DNA of 64,000 nucleotides from Natronococcus sp. AD-5 (GTDB lineage Archaea > Halobacteriota > Halobacteria > Halobacteriales > Natrialbaceae): contig NZ_CP132295.1 of assembly GCF_030734285.1 (NCBI RefSeq), forward strand, positions 744,001 to 808,000. The letters are read 5' to 3'. Below the pieces are notes generated by a model that was given only the letters and a program-made list of their open reading frames with translations, searched no databases and was not told the DNA's origin. Positions 28,198 to 38,031 of this stretch are shown piece after piece. A program made the position numbers and the translations under genes. Numbering within the stretch: position 1 is the stretch's first letter; each line of letters opens with the position of its first letter.

Positions 28198-31100
28198 TTA
28201 CCTGCCGAGGTTAATCTGCTGATGGGCATTCGCAAGCGACATCGTCCCATGTGGGAGGTCATCACTAAACAGAGCGTACCGCGTATCTCTGGTCGTGTCA
28301 ATCGTGATCATTCCTTTCTGGACCGATATATTGGTGCCTGCCCTGTCGCCTTTGTGCTCGCCCAAGAGTGCGGCATCGGCGTTGGCAAGGCTGGTGACGT
28401 CTTCGCTTGCCACCGGACCGTAGAACAGGTACGCCGCACCAGCGTCTGTACCAGCACGATCACTATCTGGCACGCCGATCAGAATGTCGTTGTGTCTCTC
28501 TCCAGTGAAGTCGCCGGTAGCGACGGTCCAGCCGGGACGTTCCTCGAGGGGCACCTTCTTCGCACGACTTGGGAGCGGCTGGGCGCAGTCACACTCGTGG
28601 GTGTGCTTCTTCTTGTCCGCTTTCTTGTCGAGTTTGTGCGGCAGTTCGTCGACGCGTAAGATACCCCACGCGCCGGACTCGAGGCGGCGGCGCTCCTTCA
28701 TCTCCTTGTAGATGAAGTCGCCGGTGTCGCCGGCCGTTCCGCCGGCGCCGCCCTCCGGATCCATGGTGAGGCTCTTGCCGGGGGAGAACCGAGCGTCGGT
28801 AGCGATCATCGGCGAGTCCTCTACACCCTCGAAGCGCTCCCAACGATGGTTCGCGAGGTGGTACGAGATGCCCCGGGAGGCGTCGGCAGTCTGGGTGACG
28901 CGAAACTTCACGGGATCGTCGATATAGGCGCTGAACACCGGCGTCGCGGGATCGCCGTGGATCTCCGAGTCGTAGACGTGCTCTTGACGGGGGTTGTTCG
29001 CCTCGAAGCGGCGACGAAACGGCTCAGATCGGTTGTTGAACGCCATGTATCCCTGATCCTCAGGATCGCCGACCTGATTGCAGGGGTCGTCGGGATCCTG
29101 TTCGTCGTCGTCGGGATTGATCGGGACAACGCAGGTGCCGTCCTCATTGACGATGTACCGCGCGTCGCTCATCGAGAGGGCGAACTCGCGGAACTCCTCA
29201 TCGCCGCCCGTGATGATCGCCTCTCGGCTCGTGACCGTCGGCTCGCCGGTACAGGCGTCGAGCCACTCCGATCCCTCCGGCTCGACGATGAACTGGCCGA
29301 AGGCGCCGTGGTGGCGGGTGCTCCGTACGTCGGCCATGTCCCACAGGGCGGCGGGTTCGGTTTCGTCGGCGAACCAGCGGTAGGTGATCGACTCGCCGGG
29401 GCCGATCGTCTGGTCGTAGTTGAAGCCGATCGTCGCGCCGCCGGAGCCGTTGACGTCGTAGGTCAGGTGGTTGGGGTGAAGCGAGATGCGGTTCGAGCGC
29501 TCCCACTGGATCGGCAGGTCCCGCTCGGGCGTCCGCATCTGTGGGTGGTCGTCGTGATTGTCCGGCTCTTCCGGCAGGGCGTTCGTGAGCGTCACCTCGA
29601 CGCAGTCGTTCACGTTCGCGCGCAACAGCAATGGATCGGGGTGTCGGTCGCCCTTCTTGATGTCGTCGACGTGCTCGTCGAGCGCGAAGACGATGCCGTG
29701 GGGATCGTGATCGCCGTACTCGTTGAAGTCGATCCGCGTCTGCATCGCCATGACGTCGTACTCGAGGGTTCGCGCCGCGTCCGGACACGGATCACCGGGA
29801 CTGGGCGCTTGCGGTGGCGGGTTCCCCTCGACGAACTCGTTCCTCCGCCGGTTCCGGTCCGGCGGGTGCGTCGGATCGGTCGTCGGCTCGTCGAAGATGA
29901 GTTTGGCCTTGTGACCCAGCTTGTGACGTCTGTCGAACGCAGCGGGGTGTCCCATTTCCTTCAGCTGCTTCTGCGTGATCTTGCCCTCCGGCGGCTCCCG
30001 ACCGGGGAGCGGATGCAGGTGGTCGACCTCAGCGTCGAACACCCGGTGGATGCCCCACATGCCGTCCCAGAGGTCGTGGGATATCATCGAGCCATAGAGG
30101 TAGTCCCTGATCGGGAGATCTGCGGCGTTGGCCTGCTGCTCGTAGTCATGGGCATCGGCCTCGCGCACCCGGAAGTTGAACTGCTCGGAGGGAGTTATGA
30201 CCTGGGAGACGTTATCCTGCGGATCGAACCCGAAGTCGTCGAGAATTTGGCCGTGGAGGGCGAAGTTGTGCTGTTCCTCGTAGGGGCCGTGGCTCAGCCG
30301 GATCATCACCTGGTCCTCCGGATACGCCTCGAGCGTCGGGGTTTCGGGATCGCCGTGGACGAACGAGCTATGGAGGTACGCCGGATCGGGGTCGGGCCCG
30401 CGGCGGTAGTACGGCGTGTTCCGATAGTTGATCGCGCCGACGCCCGCGTTGACGCCGTGTTGCAGGTGGGGGTTGACGAACGCCTCATCCTCGGGATCGT
30501 CGGGCTGGGTGTCCAGGTCGAAGTTAGGATCGATCAGCGGCGCGAAGTCGTGGTACTGCAGACAGAACTCCCGGAAGGGTTCGTCGTCCGGCGGGTTGAT
30601 GATCGCCTGTGAGCCGTGTTGTATCGGCTCGCCGGTGTGGGGATCGAGCCACTCTGAGCCTTCGGGCTCGACGATGAGCGCGCCGAACGTGCCGTGCATC
30701 ACCTCGCCGATGCCGCTGATGTGGTCGTGGAAGAAGATCGTCCCCTCGTCGTCGGCGAACCACCGGTAGGTCATCGTCTCTCCTGGATCCGTCGCCTGGT
30801 CGTAATTGTAGCCAACCGTCGCGGAGTCCGAGGCGAGCTGGTCGAAGCCGACGAAGTGGACGTGAGTCGACGTGCCGTCGGGGAGTTCGTTCCGGACGTT
30901 GAGCTCGATGCAGTCGCCGACGTTAGCCCGGATGAACAGCGGTTCGGGCATCATCTCACCGTTCTTGATCGCCTCCTCGTCCTCTTCTAAGACGAACACC
31001 TTGCCGTCTGGATCGTAGTCGCCGTGGTCGTTGTAGACCAGTTTGGTCGGCAGGGCGACGATGTCGTAGACGAGGTCGGGCTCCATCGCCTCGATATCGT

Positions 31101-33273
31101 CCTCCGCCGGATCGGGATCCACCTCTTCGGCGTCTCCCTCGAGACACGGATCGGTGTACGGCGCGCCGGGGGCGAGCGAGGGAAGCGACTCCTGTTCGGT
31201 CGGCGTCGGCTGCCGTGGATTCTCGACCTGTGAGAGCGGCGGCTTCGGCGGCATCTCTCCCTCTTCGGCGGGGATGAAGTCGGGGAAGCCGGCGATCGGC
31301 GAGTCGAGCGGGAGTACCGGTTCGTTGTTCGGCAGCGGCTGGAGGTGCAGCTGTTCCTGGTTGTGAACCCGCATCATGCCGTTCATTCCCTCGCCGTAGT
31401 GTGGGAACATGTGGCAGTGGAACAGCAGGTCGCCGATTGCGCCGTGGTAGCCGCCGGCACCGACTTCGAATGCCTCGTCGGCGGTCACATTCGGGCGGAG
31501 TGATCGTCCCCCGGCGGCGACGGTGAGGAACTGTTCGAAGGCCGTGCCCATCCCTAGGCTCTGAGAGTCGATCGTGTCGCTGTCCTCGTCGAAGGGGATC
31601 TCGGGCCAGCGGTGCTCGTGGAGGTGGTGGGCGTGGTTCTCCTCGGGATTCGCGCCGACGGGGACGAACTTGACCGGGTCGCCCTGATAGGCCTCGAAGA
31701 CGATGTCGCCGCCGCCAGGGTCGCCGTGGACCCACGAACTGTAGAAGGACTCGCCGCCGAAGTCGGTCTGACCGACGCGCTCGGCGGTCCGTTCGGCGCG
31801 ATAGTTGATCCCGTGGAGCGTCTGCTCGATATCCGTCCCCGGAATGTTCAACTCCGGTCTGACCCGGGCGTGGTCGTGGTAGACCGGAACGAACTCGCGG
31901 TGATCCGGCATCTCGGGATGGTGGATGTCCGCTCTGGTCCCGCTACGTAGCGGCGCGCCCGTACAGGGATCGGTCCACGTCGAGCCCGGCGGCTCGACCA
32001 CGATCGCGCCGAAGAGGCCGCGGGCCATCGAGTTGATCTCCTCGTTGTTGCCGTCGCCGGGAATGCTGTCCCAAGCCTGGTAGGCGCCGTCGTGGAAGAA
32101 GTACGCGCCCCGCTGGTCGGCGTGCCAGGTGTACGTGATCGACCCGCCGGGTTCGACGACCGTGTTGTCGTTGAAGCCGACCTTCATGCCGTCGGACTCG
32201 TCGACCTCGTAGGCGACGCCCGTCGGGTGGATCGACGCCGGGCGTTCCTCGAAGTCATCCCTATCGGGGTGTTGACCGAGGCTGTTGACGAATTCGATTT
32301 CGACCGTATCACCCTCGCTGGCTCGCAACACTAGCGGCTCGATCACCGAGGTGTCGACACCCGGCGCTCCCGGCGGTACGCCTTCAGCCTCGCGGACAGC
32401 CTCGAGGTTCTCCTCGAGGACGTACATCGCGCCCATGGGATTGTTCGTGCCGAAGTTGTTGTAGGTGATCTCGACGTCGATCGCGTGAACGGTGAATTTG
32501 CGCTTCTGGCCGTCTTTCTTGTCTTTGTCCGCAGCCTTGGCCTCGAAGCCAAATTCGAAGTGGCCGCGATCCGTCTTCACGCTCTTCGGAACCTCCCACT
32601 CGAGTTCGAAGCCATGAGTCGTTCCTTCATCGAAGGGACCACGTTCGCCGTAGCTGCGGTTGCCGTCGAGAGGAATCCCACGTTTCATCGCCGTCAGCAC
32701 CTCCTTTAACGAGCCTTTAGTAATCGTCGCGTCTACGTCCTTCGGGCACTCGAGATAGCGAAGCGTGGCGTCGGTCTTTTCGATGAAGCTCGGATCGAGG
32801 TCGTCCCAATCGGTGCCCTTCAGCCAAACCTTCAGCGGACGTTCGAGGACGTGGACACCGAATTCGATCGAACCGCTCTTCCCGGGATTGAATTCTGCGA
32901 AATCCAATTTCGGACGACGTTTGCTCCCGTGGAACTGCAGACTGAACGCACGGTCGACCGAGTCACGATTGTTTTTCGAAAGTGCTGAGTAGCCGGTCTC
33001 ATGGTGTTCAGCTGCGATTTCTTCGCGTGTGTGAACGTCCTTACGTGGGTAGGCCGTCTTTGTCTTCTCGTCGTCATGATCATACACGCGGGACCAATCG
33101 AGGTGATAGAGTCGCTCGTCACCGTCGAGAAACGGCCAACTATTGGTACCAGCTAGCAAGCCAGCCGAGGCCGCGCCGGCACCGACACCAAGTCCACCGA
33201 GCAATCGGCGGCGCGTCGTTTCAATCTCGTCGATAAGTGATCCGTCTGTGAAATCTAGTTTATCTTTTGACAT
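28198..33273 (-). CDS. Giant three-unit multicopper oxidase with Tat signal and FG-GAP tail
   Basis: 1691 residues. A Tat signal (ETTRRRLLGGLGVGAGAAS) sends it outside folded. After an N-terminal region of about 230 residues come three repeats of paired cupredoxin domains, at about 235-660, 740-1090 and 1170-1540. Copper motifs: unit 1 has HAHHLHEH (about 548) and HCHMFPHYGEGM (about 619), which match the last two multicopper-oxidase motifs including the type-1 Cys, His and Met. Unit 2 has THVHFVGF (about 804) and FFHDHISG (about 847), matching the first two. Unit 1's own equivalents are degenerate (IHPTG, FFHDGAY) and unit 3 has lost nearly all. An FG-GAP-like blade (VATGDFTGERHNDILIGVP, about 1578-1600) ends it. 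Such enzymes oxidise metals (Mn, Fe, Cu) or phenols with O2; the substrate is not known. Confidence 0.92.
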   Translation of the reverse strand: MSKDKLDFTDGSLIDEIETTRRRLLGGLGVGAGAASAGLLAGTNSWPFLDGDERLYHLDWSRVYDHDDEKTKTAYPRKDVHTREEIAAEHHETGYSALSKNNRDSVDRAFSLQFHGSKRRPKLDFAEFNPGKSGSIEFGVHVLERPLKVWLKGTDWDDLDPSFIEKTDATLRYLECPKDVDATITKGSLKEVLTAMKRGIPLDGNRSYGERGPFDEGTTHGFELEWEVPKSVKTDRGHFEFGFEAKAADKDKKDGQKRKFTVHAIDVEITYNNFGTNNPMGAMYVLEENLEAVREAEGVPPGAPGVDTSVIEPLVLRASEGDTVEIEFVNSLGQHPDRDDFEERPASIHPTGVAYEVDESDGMKVGFNDNTVVEPGGSITYTWHADQRGAYFFHDGAYQAWDSIPGDGNNEEINSMARGLFGAIVVEPPGSTWTDPCTGAPLRSGTRADIHHPEMPDHREFVPVYHDHARVRPELNIPGTDIEQTLHGINYRAERTAERVGQTDFGGESFYSSWVHGDPGGGDIVFEAYQGDPVKFVPVGANPEENHAHHLHEHRWPEIPFDEDSDTIDSQSLGMGTAFEQFLTVAAGGRSLRPNVTADEAFEVGAGGYHGAIGDLLFHCHMFPHYGEGMNGMMRVHNQEQLHLQPLPNNEPVLPLDSPIAGFPDFIPAEEGEMPPKPPLSQVENPRQPTPTEQESLPSLAPGAPYTDPCLEGDAEEVDPDPAEDDIEAMEPDLVYDIVALPTKLVYNDHGDYDPDGKVFVLEEDEEAIKNGEMMPEPLFIRANVGDCIELNVRNELPDGTSTHVHFVGFDQLASDSATVGYNYDQATDPGETMTYRWFADDEGTIFFHDHISGIGEVMHGTFGALIVEPEGSEWLDPHTGEPIQHGSQAIINPPDDEPFREFCLQYHDFAPLIDPNFDLDTQPDDPEDEAFVNPHLQHGVNAGVGAINYRNTPYYRRGPDPDPAYLHSSFVHGDPETPTLEAYPEDQVMIRLSHGPYEEQHNFALHGQILDDFGFDPQDNVSQVITPSEQFNFRVREADAHDYEQQANAADLPIRDYLYGSMISHDLWDGMWGIHRVFDAEVDHLHPLPGREPPEGKITQKQLKEMGHPAAFDRRHKLGHKAKLIFDEPTTDPTHPPDRNRRRNEFVEGNPPPQAPSPGDPCPDAARTLEYDVMAMQTRIDFNEYGDHDPHGIVFALDEHVDDIKKGDRHPDPLLLRANVNDCVEVTLTNALPEEPDNHDDHPQMRTPERDLPIQWERSNRISLHPNHLTYDVNGSGGATIGFNYDQTIGPGESITYRWFADETEPAALWDMADVRSTRHHGAFGQFIVEPEGSEWLDACTGEPTVTSREAIITGGDEEFREFALSMSDARYIVNEDGTCVVPINPDDDEQDPDDPCNQVGDPEDQGYMAFNNRSEPFRRRFEANNPRQEHVYDSEIHGDPATPVFSAYIDDPVKFRVTQTADASRGISYHLANHRWERFEGVEDSPMIATDARFSPGKSLTMDPEGGAGGTAGDTGDFIYKEMKERRRLESGAWGILRVDELPHKLDKKADKKKHTHECDCAQPLPSRAKKVPLEERPGWTVATGDFTGERHNDILIGVPDSDRAGTDAGAAYLFYGPVASEDVTSLANADAALLGEHKGDRAGTNISVQKGMITIDTTRDTRYALFSDDLPHGTMSLANAHQQINLGR

Positions 33274-33562
33274 CGTCGATGAAACAATCGTCGAAGGAAG
33301 GTGAAACCCTTCCCGGTTGTATTCTATAGCCGATTCTGTCTGCCCGTCTCAAACACCGAACTTGACTGACCGAGCCTGCATGACTCGGTAGCGACCACCA
33401 ACGTGACTCCGCTGAGATCAGTGCCGTTTCACCTTCCGGCGACACCGCCCCGTCGACGGGCTCACCACGATCGTCCAGAACGGCATTTCCAGAGGGGGAA
33501 ATACCGCCGCGGATCGCCGTGAGCGTAGCGAGCATGTCTTGATGCGTCGATTGGGATGACAT
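33260..33562 (-). CDS. Possible small upstream ORF overlapping the oxidase start
   Basis: 100 codons, starting MSSQSTHQDMLATLTAIRG and GGISPSGNAVLDDRGEPVD. It overlaps the oxidase start by 14 bases, which could couple translation. The first 50 residues are plausible; the rest is Arg/Ser-rich. It may be a leader gene or spurious. Confidence 0.3.
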   Translation of the reverse strand: MSSQSTHQDMLATLTAIRGGISPSGNAVLDDRGEPVDGAVSPEGETALISAESRWWSLPSHAGSVSQVRCLRRADRIGYRIQPGRVSPSFDDCFIDDVKR

Positions 33563-33619
33563 GGATTGATTGGCGGGAAGTAGTTCGGATTCCCGCTGTC
33601 GGTGTTGATTCGGCCCGTG

Positions 33620-34000
33620 TCCAACCCGTCAGGAAGATTGTTATTAGATATATGCCGACTGTCGACTCGGTAGGAGGTAACCCAAAAAATGTGAATAGGT
33701 CTCTACCAGTCCGTGACAAAATATATTAGATATCTTTTTTAAGCCATCCAACTCTAAATGTTCACCTTATCCAGAATGTTATTTGGATATCCATCTGCCT
33801 TCTATACCCGTATTTTGTGGTCTACAGATTCTTATCGAAATTATGCAGACCGATATCATGTTCATACCTTCATAATATATTATAAATATGATATTTTGGG
33901 TGTGATAGTATTATATGAATCATGGAATAAATATATTAAATAAAAATATTGAAAGATGAGTACAATGACATGAAATACCAAAGCCTGTCCGGCACTGTCT
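33620..34000. other. AT-rich island
   Basis: Upstream of the oxidase locus the base composition turns strongly AT-rich (for example ataatatattataaatatga around 33870 and aatatattaaataaaaatat around 33930). No ORF is credible. Such tracts in haloarchaea often mark insertion sites or acquired DNA. Confidence 0.5.
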
Positions 34001-34139
34001 AATTAAGATCTTCTGCTGTAGAAGGGCGCTTTAGCGGCTGTAGCGCAGCTAGTGGTGAAATTTGTGATAGTCACTCTTCAAGAAGAAGGTGCTTAGATGG
34101 AGATCTCACAATCCACATCGTAACTTCATCGTCTTCACG

Positions 34140-34510
34140 ACCCGCGGTTTTCCTTATCTAGACAGTGCCGCCTGTCCCGACCGCGGTTGCCAACTTTCCC
34201 GAGGTGGTTCGGCGGAGTCCGGTTGATGGCACGGCCCATGTTGGTCCCGCCGAAAGAGTAGGACCGAACGCACCCATTTGGACGGTCACCCCTCTTGCGG
34301 TTCAGGCGACTGAGCGTGTATGGAGCCACAAGGAGGGACTTCGGAAGAGGTACCGTCACCATGGGTCCACCGTCCCGACGTGGTGCTCACGAACCCGGTA
34401 CTCTTTTCGTGAAGGAAGTTGTCTCCGGGTAGTGTCGGGCCGCCCGACGCCCCGCGGGGAAATCTTCGCGCTTCAGCGCGGGAAGGATGTCAACAAGCGG
34501 AAAGACTGAG
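34140..34510 (+). mobile_element. IS200/IS605 (TnpB-type) right-end remnant
   Basis: The stretch gacgccccgcggggaaatct (about 34445) leading into tcgcgcttcagcgcgggaag and GATGTCAAC (to about 34493) matches the 3' end I know from haloarchaeal TnpB-only elements, where it forms the guide (omega) RNA scaffold ending at the right boundary. The preceding 300 bases are open on plus but not recognisable TnpB. So only the end is left. Confidence 0.5.
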
Positions 34511-34584
34511 TATCTCGGAGTTCAGTCGGTTTTACCCCTCAAACACATAAGAACACTATTATTCAATGAAGTTGTCTCCGGATT

Positions 34585-35268
34585 TACTTGGAGAAGGCCT
34601 ACCGCGAAGCGCTCGACCTCTTGAGCGAAATGTCACAAATATTAGCAGATATCGGCCTCCTCAAGACCGATCTCCCTGATCACTCGACGCTAGTAAAGGC
34701 ATTTGATAGGATTAAGATGGCAGTCTGACAAGTGGTGCTGCGCCGTCAGGCGCAGCTCTACGAGCCATCTGATCATGCAGCGATGAACGCGACGTTTTTC
34801 GACCGCGAAAACGCGAGCAAACACTACTGCCGTCGCACGAATTATTGCGTGCAGACGCTCAAAACAACCGCGCTCGTCGATACAGCGTCACAGGCTATCC
34901 CCGACGTTCATTGCACGACCGAGAAACGTCACGACACGCAGATCGGCTGGCAACTCGCCCGCCGTAACGCGGGCGAGTTGCACAGCCTCGCTGCCGACAA
35001 AGGCTACGGCTGGCAACGATTACGCGATAAACTTCGGGAAGAGGACGTAAGACCACTGATAAAGCATCGTGAGTTCCGTCCCATCGATCCGCGCGTTGTG
35101 CGCGTGATCGATGGGACTCTCTATGGTCAAAGAGCGCTGTCTGAGACCGTCTTCTCGGTTATCAAGCGCACGCTCGGTGACGCCGTGCGTGCGCGAAGCT
35201 GGTATCGAGAGTTCCGTGAAATCGTTCTGATGTGTGCCGTCTACAACATCAAACGTGCTGTGAGCTAG
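34585..35268 (+). pseudogene. IS5-like transposase, truncated and with in-frame TGA
   Basis: From about 34585: YLEKAYREALDLLSEMSQI, LLKTDLPDHSTLVKAFDRI, then TGA at 34727-34729, then LRRQAQLYEPSDHAAMNAT, FFDRENASKHYCRRTNYCV, and the end PIDPRVVRVIDGTLYGQRA to YREFREIVLMCAVYNIKRA. The DDE residues in DATFFDRE-type (here NATFFD), ALVDTASQA and the C-terminal E region suggest the first Asp has become Asn. The N-terminus is missing. The right end TATGGCGATTCACCA (35284-35298) is shared with the copy near 49.55 kb. Confidence 0.8.
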
Positions 35269-35429
35269 ACAAGTCCAACGCCATATGGCGATTCACCACA
35301 GTTGAAGGTTATTATATTTGTTGGATACACCTTTCTATGATTGGTGTTCACTATGCGTAATATAGTAAGTTGGTTCATTTGTAAATGAATTTGAATAATA
35401 ACATTCTATGGCGTCAGTCACTAGCCGAT

Positions 35430-36590
35430 ATGCGAATCGGCCTCTACCACGACAATGCTGGCACGAAACATGCCGGCGGTATCGCTATCTACGCTCGATG
35501 GATGGCGATCGAGCTCGCAGCGTCGAATGAAGTATACATGTATACACAGGGAGGCAACATTACTTCCAAATTAATCGAGTCTGATGTAAAAGTAGTCGAG
35601 ACACCGATGTTCAATGGCAAGACGCTCGCTATGACTGCCAAGGGACTTCCAGTCGGCCGACAGACGCTTTCCAAGTTCGCGATGACAACCTGGTCGGCCT
35701 GCAACGGCGTCATCGATCACATTAACAATCACGTTGACATCCTCGTCACGTTCCAGATGCTCGACGATCTCTTGTTGTCGAACCTCGTCGACGTCCCAAC
35801 GGTACGCGGTTTTCTCAGCGATCGAACCCCGGGTGTCGGCGCGGCGGTTCGCGAGCGGTTCACTGCGACCGAGGCGACCTTCGCGAACACGTCGTACCTC
35901 GCCGAGCGGATCGTCGACCGGTTCGGGTACGAAGTCGACGCGGTGATCCCGACGGGCGTCGACACGGCGCGGTTCCGTCCAGAGGCCGAACCCGCGTTCG
36001 AACAGGATGAACCGACGATCCTCTTCGTCGGTCGCCTTGTCGAGTCGAAGGGAATCTTCGACCTCCTCGAGTCGATCGCGCAGCTCGACGAGCAGGTCCA
36101 TCTTCGGATCGTCGGTGTGGGAACCGAAGAGACGGCAGTGCGCCGCCGGGCCGAAGAACTCGGGATCGAAGCACAGATTCGACTCGAAGGTGAGGTTCCC
36201 CACGATGAGCTGCCCGGCTACTATGTTGCAGCCGACGTGTTCTGTTTGCCGACGCACGTCGATAGCTTCGCGACGGTCAACCTCGAGGCGATGGCCTGTG
36301 GTACACCGGTCGTCACGACGGACCTAGAAGGAATTCAGACGTACTTGCGCCCGGAAGTGGATGGACTCACGGTATCTCCACGTGATCGAAAGAGGCTCAC
36401 AACGGAACTCGATGAATTAATAGCCGCTTGCGGCTATCGTCAGGAGATGGGTGCGCGAGCGCGAAACCGAGCCGTTGAATTCGATTGGAGTCGACAGGCA
36501 GAGCTATTAGAGCAATTTTGCGCAAATATCCTATCGGTAGATGGAAGTAAAACGAACGAGAGTGACCGGCCGATGCATGTAGTTAACTAG
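35430..36590 (+). CDS. GT4-family glycosyltransferase
   Basis: About 386 residues from ATG 35430 (MRIGLYHDNAGTKHAGGIA); an upstream Met at 35385 is less likely because MRIG..GG.. is the usual family start. GT-B fold: acceptor domain to about 185, then TILFVGRLVESKGIFDLLE, LRIVGVGTEETAVRRRAEE, and PTHVDSFATVNLEAMACGT with a D-x7-E version of the donor motif. It transfers a nucleotide-sugar residue to a glycan or lipid, at the cytoplasmic face. Flanked by IS remnants, and with AT-rich borders, it is probably acquired cargo. Confidence 0.88.
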   Translation: MRIGLYHDNAGTKHAGGIAIYARWMAIELAASNEVYMYTQGGNITSKLIESDVKVVETPMFNGKTLAMTAKGLPVGRQTLSKFAMTTWSACNGVIDHINNHVDILVTFQMLDDLLLSNLVDVPTVRGFLSDRTPGVGAAVRERFTATEATFANTSYLAERIVDRFGYEVDAVIPTGVDTARFRPEAEPAFEQDEPTILFVGRLVESKGIFDLLESIAQLDEQVHLRIVGVGTEETAVRRRAEELGIEAQIRLEGEVPHDELPGYYVAADVFCLPTHVDSFATVNLEAMACGTPVVTTDLEGIQTYLRPEVDGLTVSPRDRKRLTTELDELIAACGYRQEMGARARNRAVEFDWSRQAELLEQFCANILSVDGSKTNESDRPMHVVN

Positions 36591-36951
36591 AATAATATTA
36601 AAGTAACTAATTTAAATATATAAAATTAAGATAATTTATATAGAATTTATGGTGGCTATTCCTCTAACTTATACCATGAACTCGAGAAATAGACCTATTA
36701 ATATATGAGATATGGTGATGTCGGCTGTATCAACAGTAAATATTATAGGGACATAAACAAGAGTTCGAAGGATAGTCGCTTCCCCCCTTTCTACTTGAAC
36801 TCGCCAACATAATGGTCGTTTTTCTTGCGGCCACGGAGCGTCGAGAGATTGTCGTACAACTGCTGTACAACCTTCTGGAGCACTTCCGAATGCTCCGTTG
36901 AACGGCCCTTCCTTCTGCGGATTTTATCGCTGATTTCAGGGGATTTGGACG
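36591..36951. other. AT-rich gap between glycosyltransferase and IS fragment
   Basis: About 360 bases; the first 200 are strongly AT-rich (ttaaatatataaaattaaga), the rest GC-normal and likely IS-derived. No gene is supported. Confidence 0.4.
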
Positions 36952-37250
36952 TTGTCTGGCGATATGGGACGTCTCAGAAACCTCGCACGGACGTTTCAGG
37001 AGTTCGCCACGACCAATGTAGAGGAGCCAGACGTACCCGCTATCGCCGACGGCGACGACGGGTACGACAAGTCAACTAAGATCGCGCTTCTCCTACTCAA
37101 AGAAGAGATTGACAAACCGCTCCGAAAATTCGAAGAATATCTTAACGAGATGCCCGGTATCATTGATGTACTGGGTATCGAGAAATCATCGGACTACACG
37201 TCGTTTAGCGAGTGGGACAGTGAATTTCCGATGCAGGAGTTGCGCCGCCT
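36952..37250 (+). pseudogene. Halophile transposase N-terminal fragment (IS5-like)
   Basis: Starts MGRLRNLARTFQEFATTNV (at 36964), then YDKSTKIALLLLKEEIDKP, LRKFEEYLNEMPGIIDVLG and FSEWDSEFPMQELRRLL, the N-terminal domain of a halophile IS5-type transposase. After LRRLL the sequence changes into another element (antisense, next entry) and the DDE domain is absent. Confidence 0.65.
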
Positions 37251-37870
37251 GCTCCCCCTTCTCTGGACGTATCTGGGAGAGGCATCGCCGTCGTCACCGG
37301 AACAATGGAGCAAGATACCATAGTTTTGACCCTTCGATGAACACCGCTAGCGACAGCTATTGCATCTTCTGACTCCAAGAACCGGTCTCTGACGCCGTAA
37401 AACCGTGAGTGATCGTCCCCACCCCGACGCCGTCTTGCGTTCAACAAGGTAAGATCAGTCGAGAAGCGATCGCACCACGTTCGCCAGAGTGTCGATTGAT
37501 TTGGAACCGTCTCGAACCCGAGTTGTTGGCGAACGGCTGATCGGCGTTCAAGATGCTTGATTAGTGCTGTTTCATGAATCCAGCCATGGACTTCTTTGAG
37601 GAGAAATGCACGTACCAATGGTTCCATCTCATACGTTGCTGGGCCGCTGTAGCGATCATGAGCCCTGAAATCAACGTACTTGAGCGGAAGGCTACGAATA
37701 AACTCGTCAACGGTATTATGCGCAGAATGAGCGAACCAAGCTGATGCGACCGTTCGGATATCCTCTTCGAGCGCACTGAGCGAACTGCGATCGTACAGTG
37801 GTGTTGAATCGTACGCTGGCCAGTCGTAGTATGAGGTCGTCGCGATTGCCCGGAAAATGTCACGTCGCGA
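37251..37870 (-). pseudogene. Transposase N-terminal fragment (second IS, opposite strand)
   Basis: Minus-strand frame open from about 37865: AIATTSYYDWPAYDSTPLY, LEEDIRTVASAWFAHSAHN, TVDEFIRSLPLKYVDFRAH, EMEPLVRAFLLKEVHGWIH, ETALIKHLERR and VPNQSTLWRTWCDRF. This is the N-terminal region of a halophile transposase; the catalytic half is lost where it meets the IS5-like fragment near 37250. The IS family is not assigned with certainty. Confidence 0.65.
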
Positions 37871-38031
37871 AGCCGGCGTCGGACCTATTAGCCGAGTGCT
37901 GCTGGTCTGATCCCAAGAGCCTGTCTATACTGAGTAGTACAGACCACATAGTGGCTAGAGCGAATTTTCCCAAACTCTTTGCTAACGTCCCTCATGAAGG
38001 ATACAAGTTTCTGTATCTATTTAATCAGGCC

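Noticed and set aside
28846-30612. Long plus-strand open frame (588 codons) opposite the multicopper oxidase
   Set aside because: It is antisense to a strongly supported gene; its composition (Val/Arg/Asp runs) is what GC-rich codons give on the reverse strand, and it has no domain.
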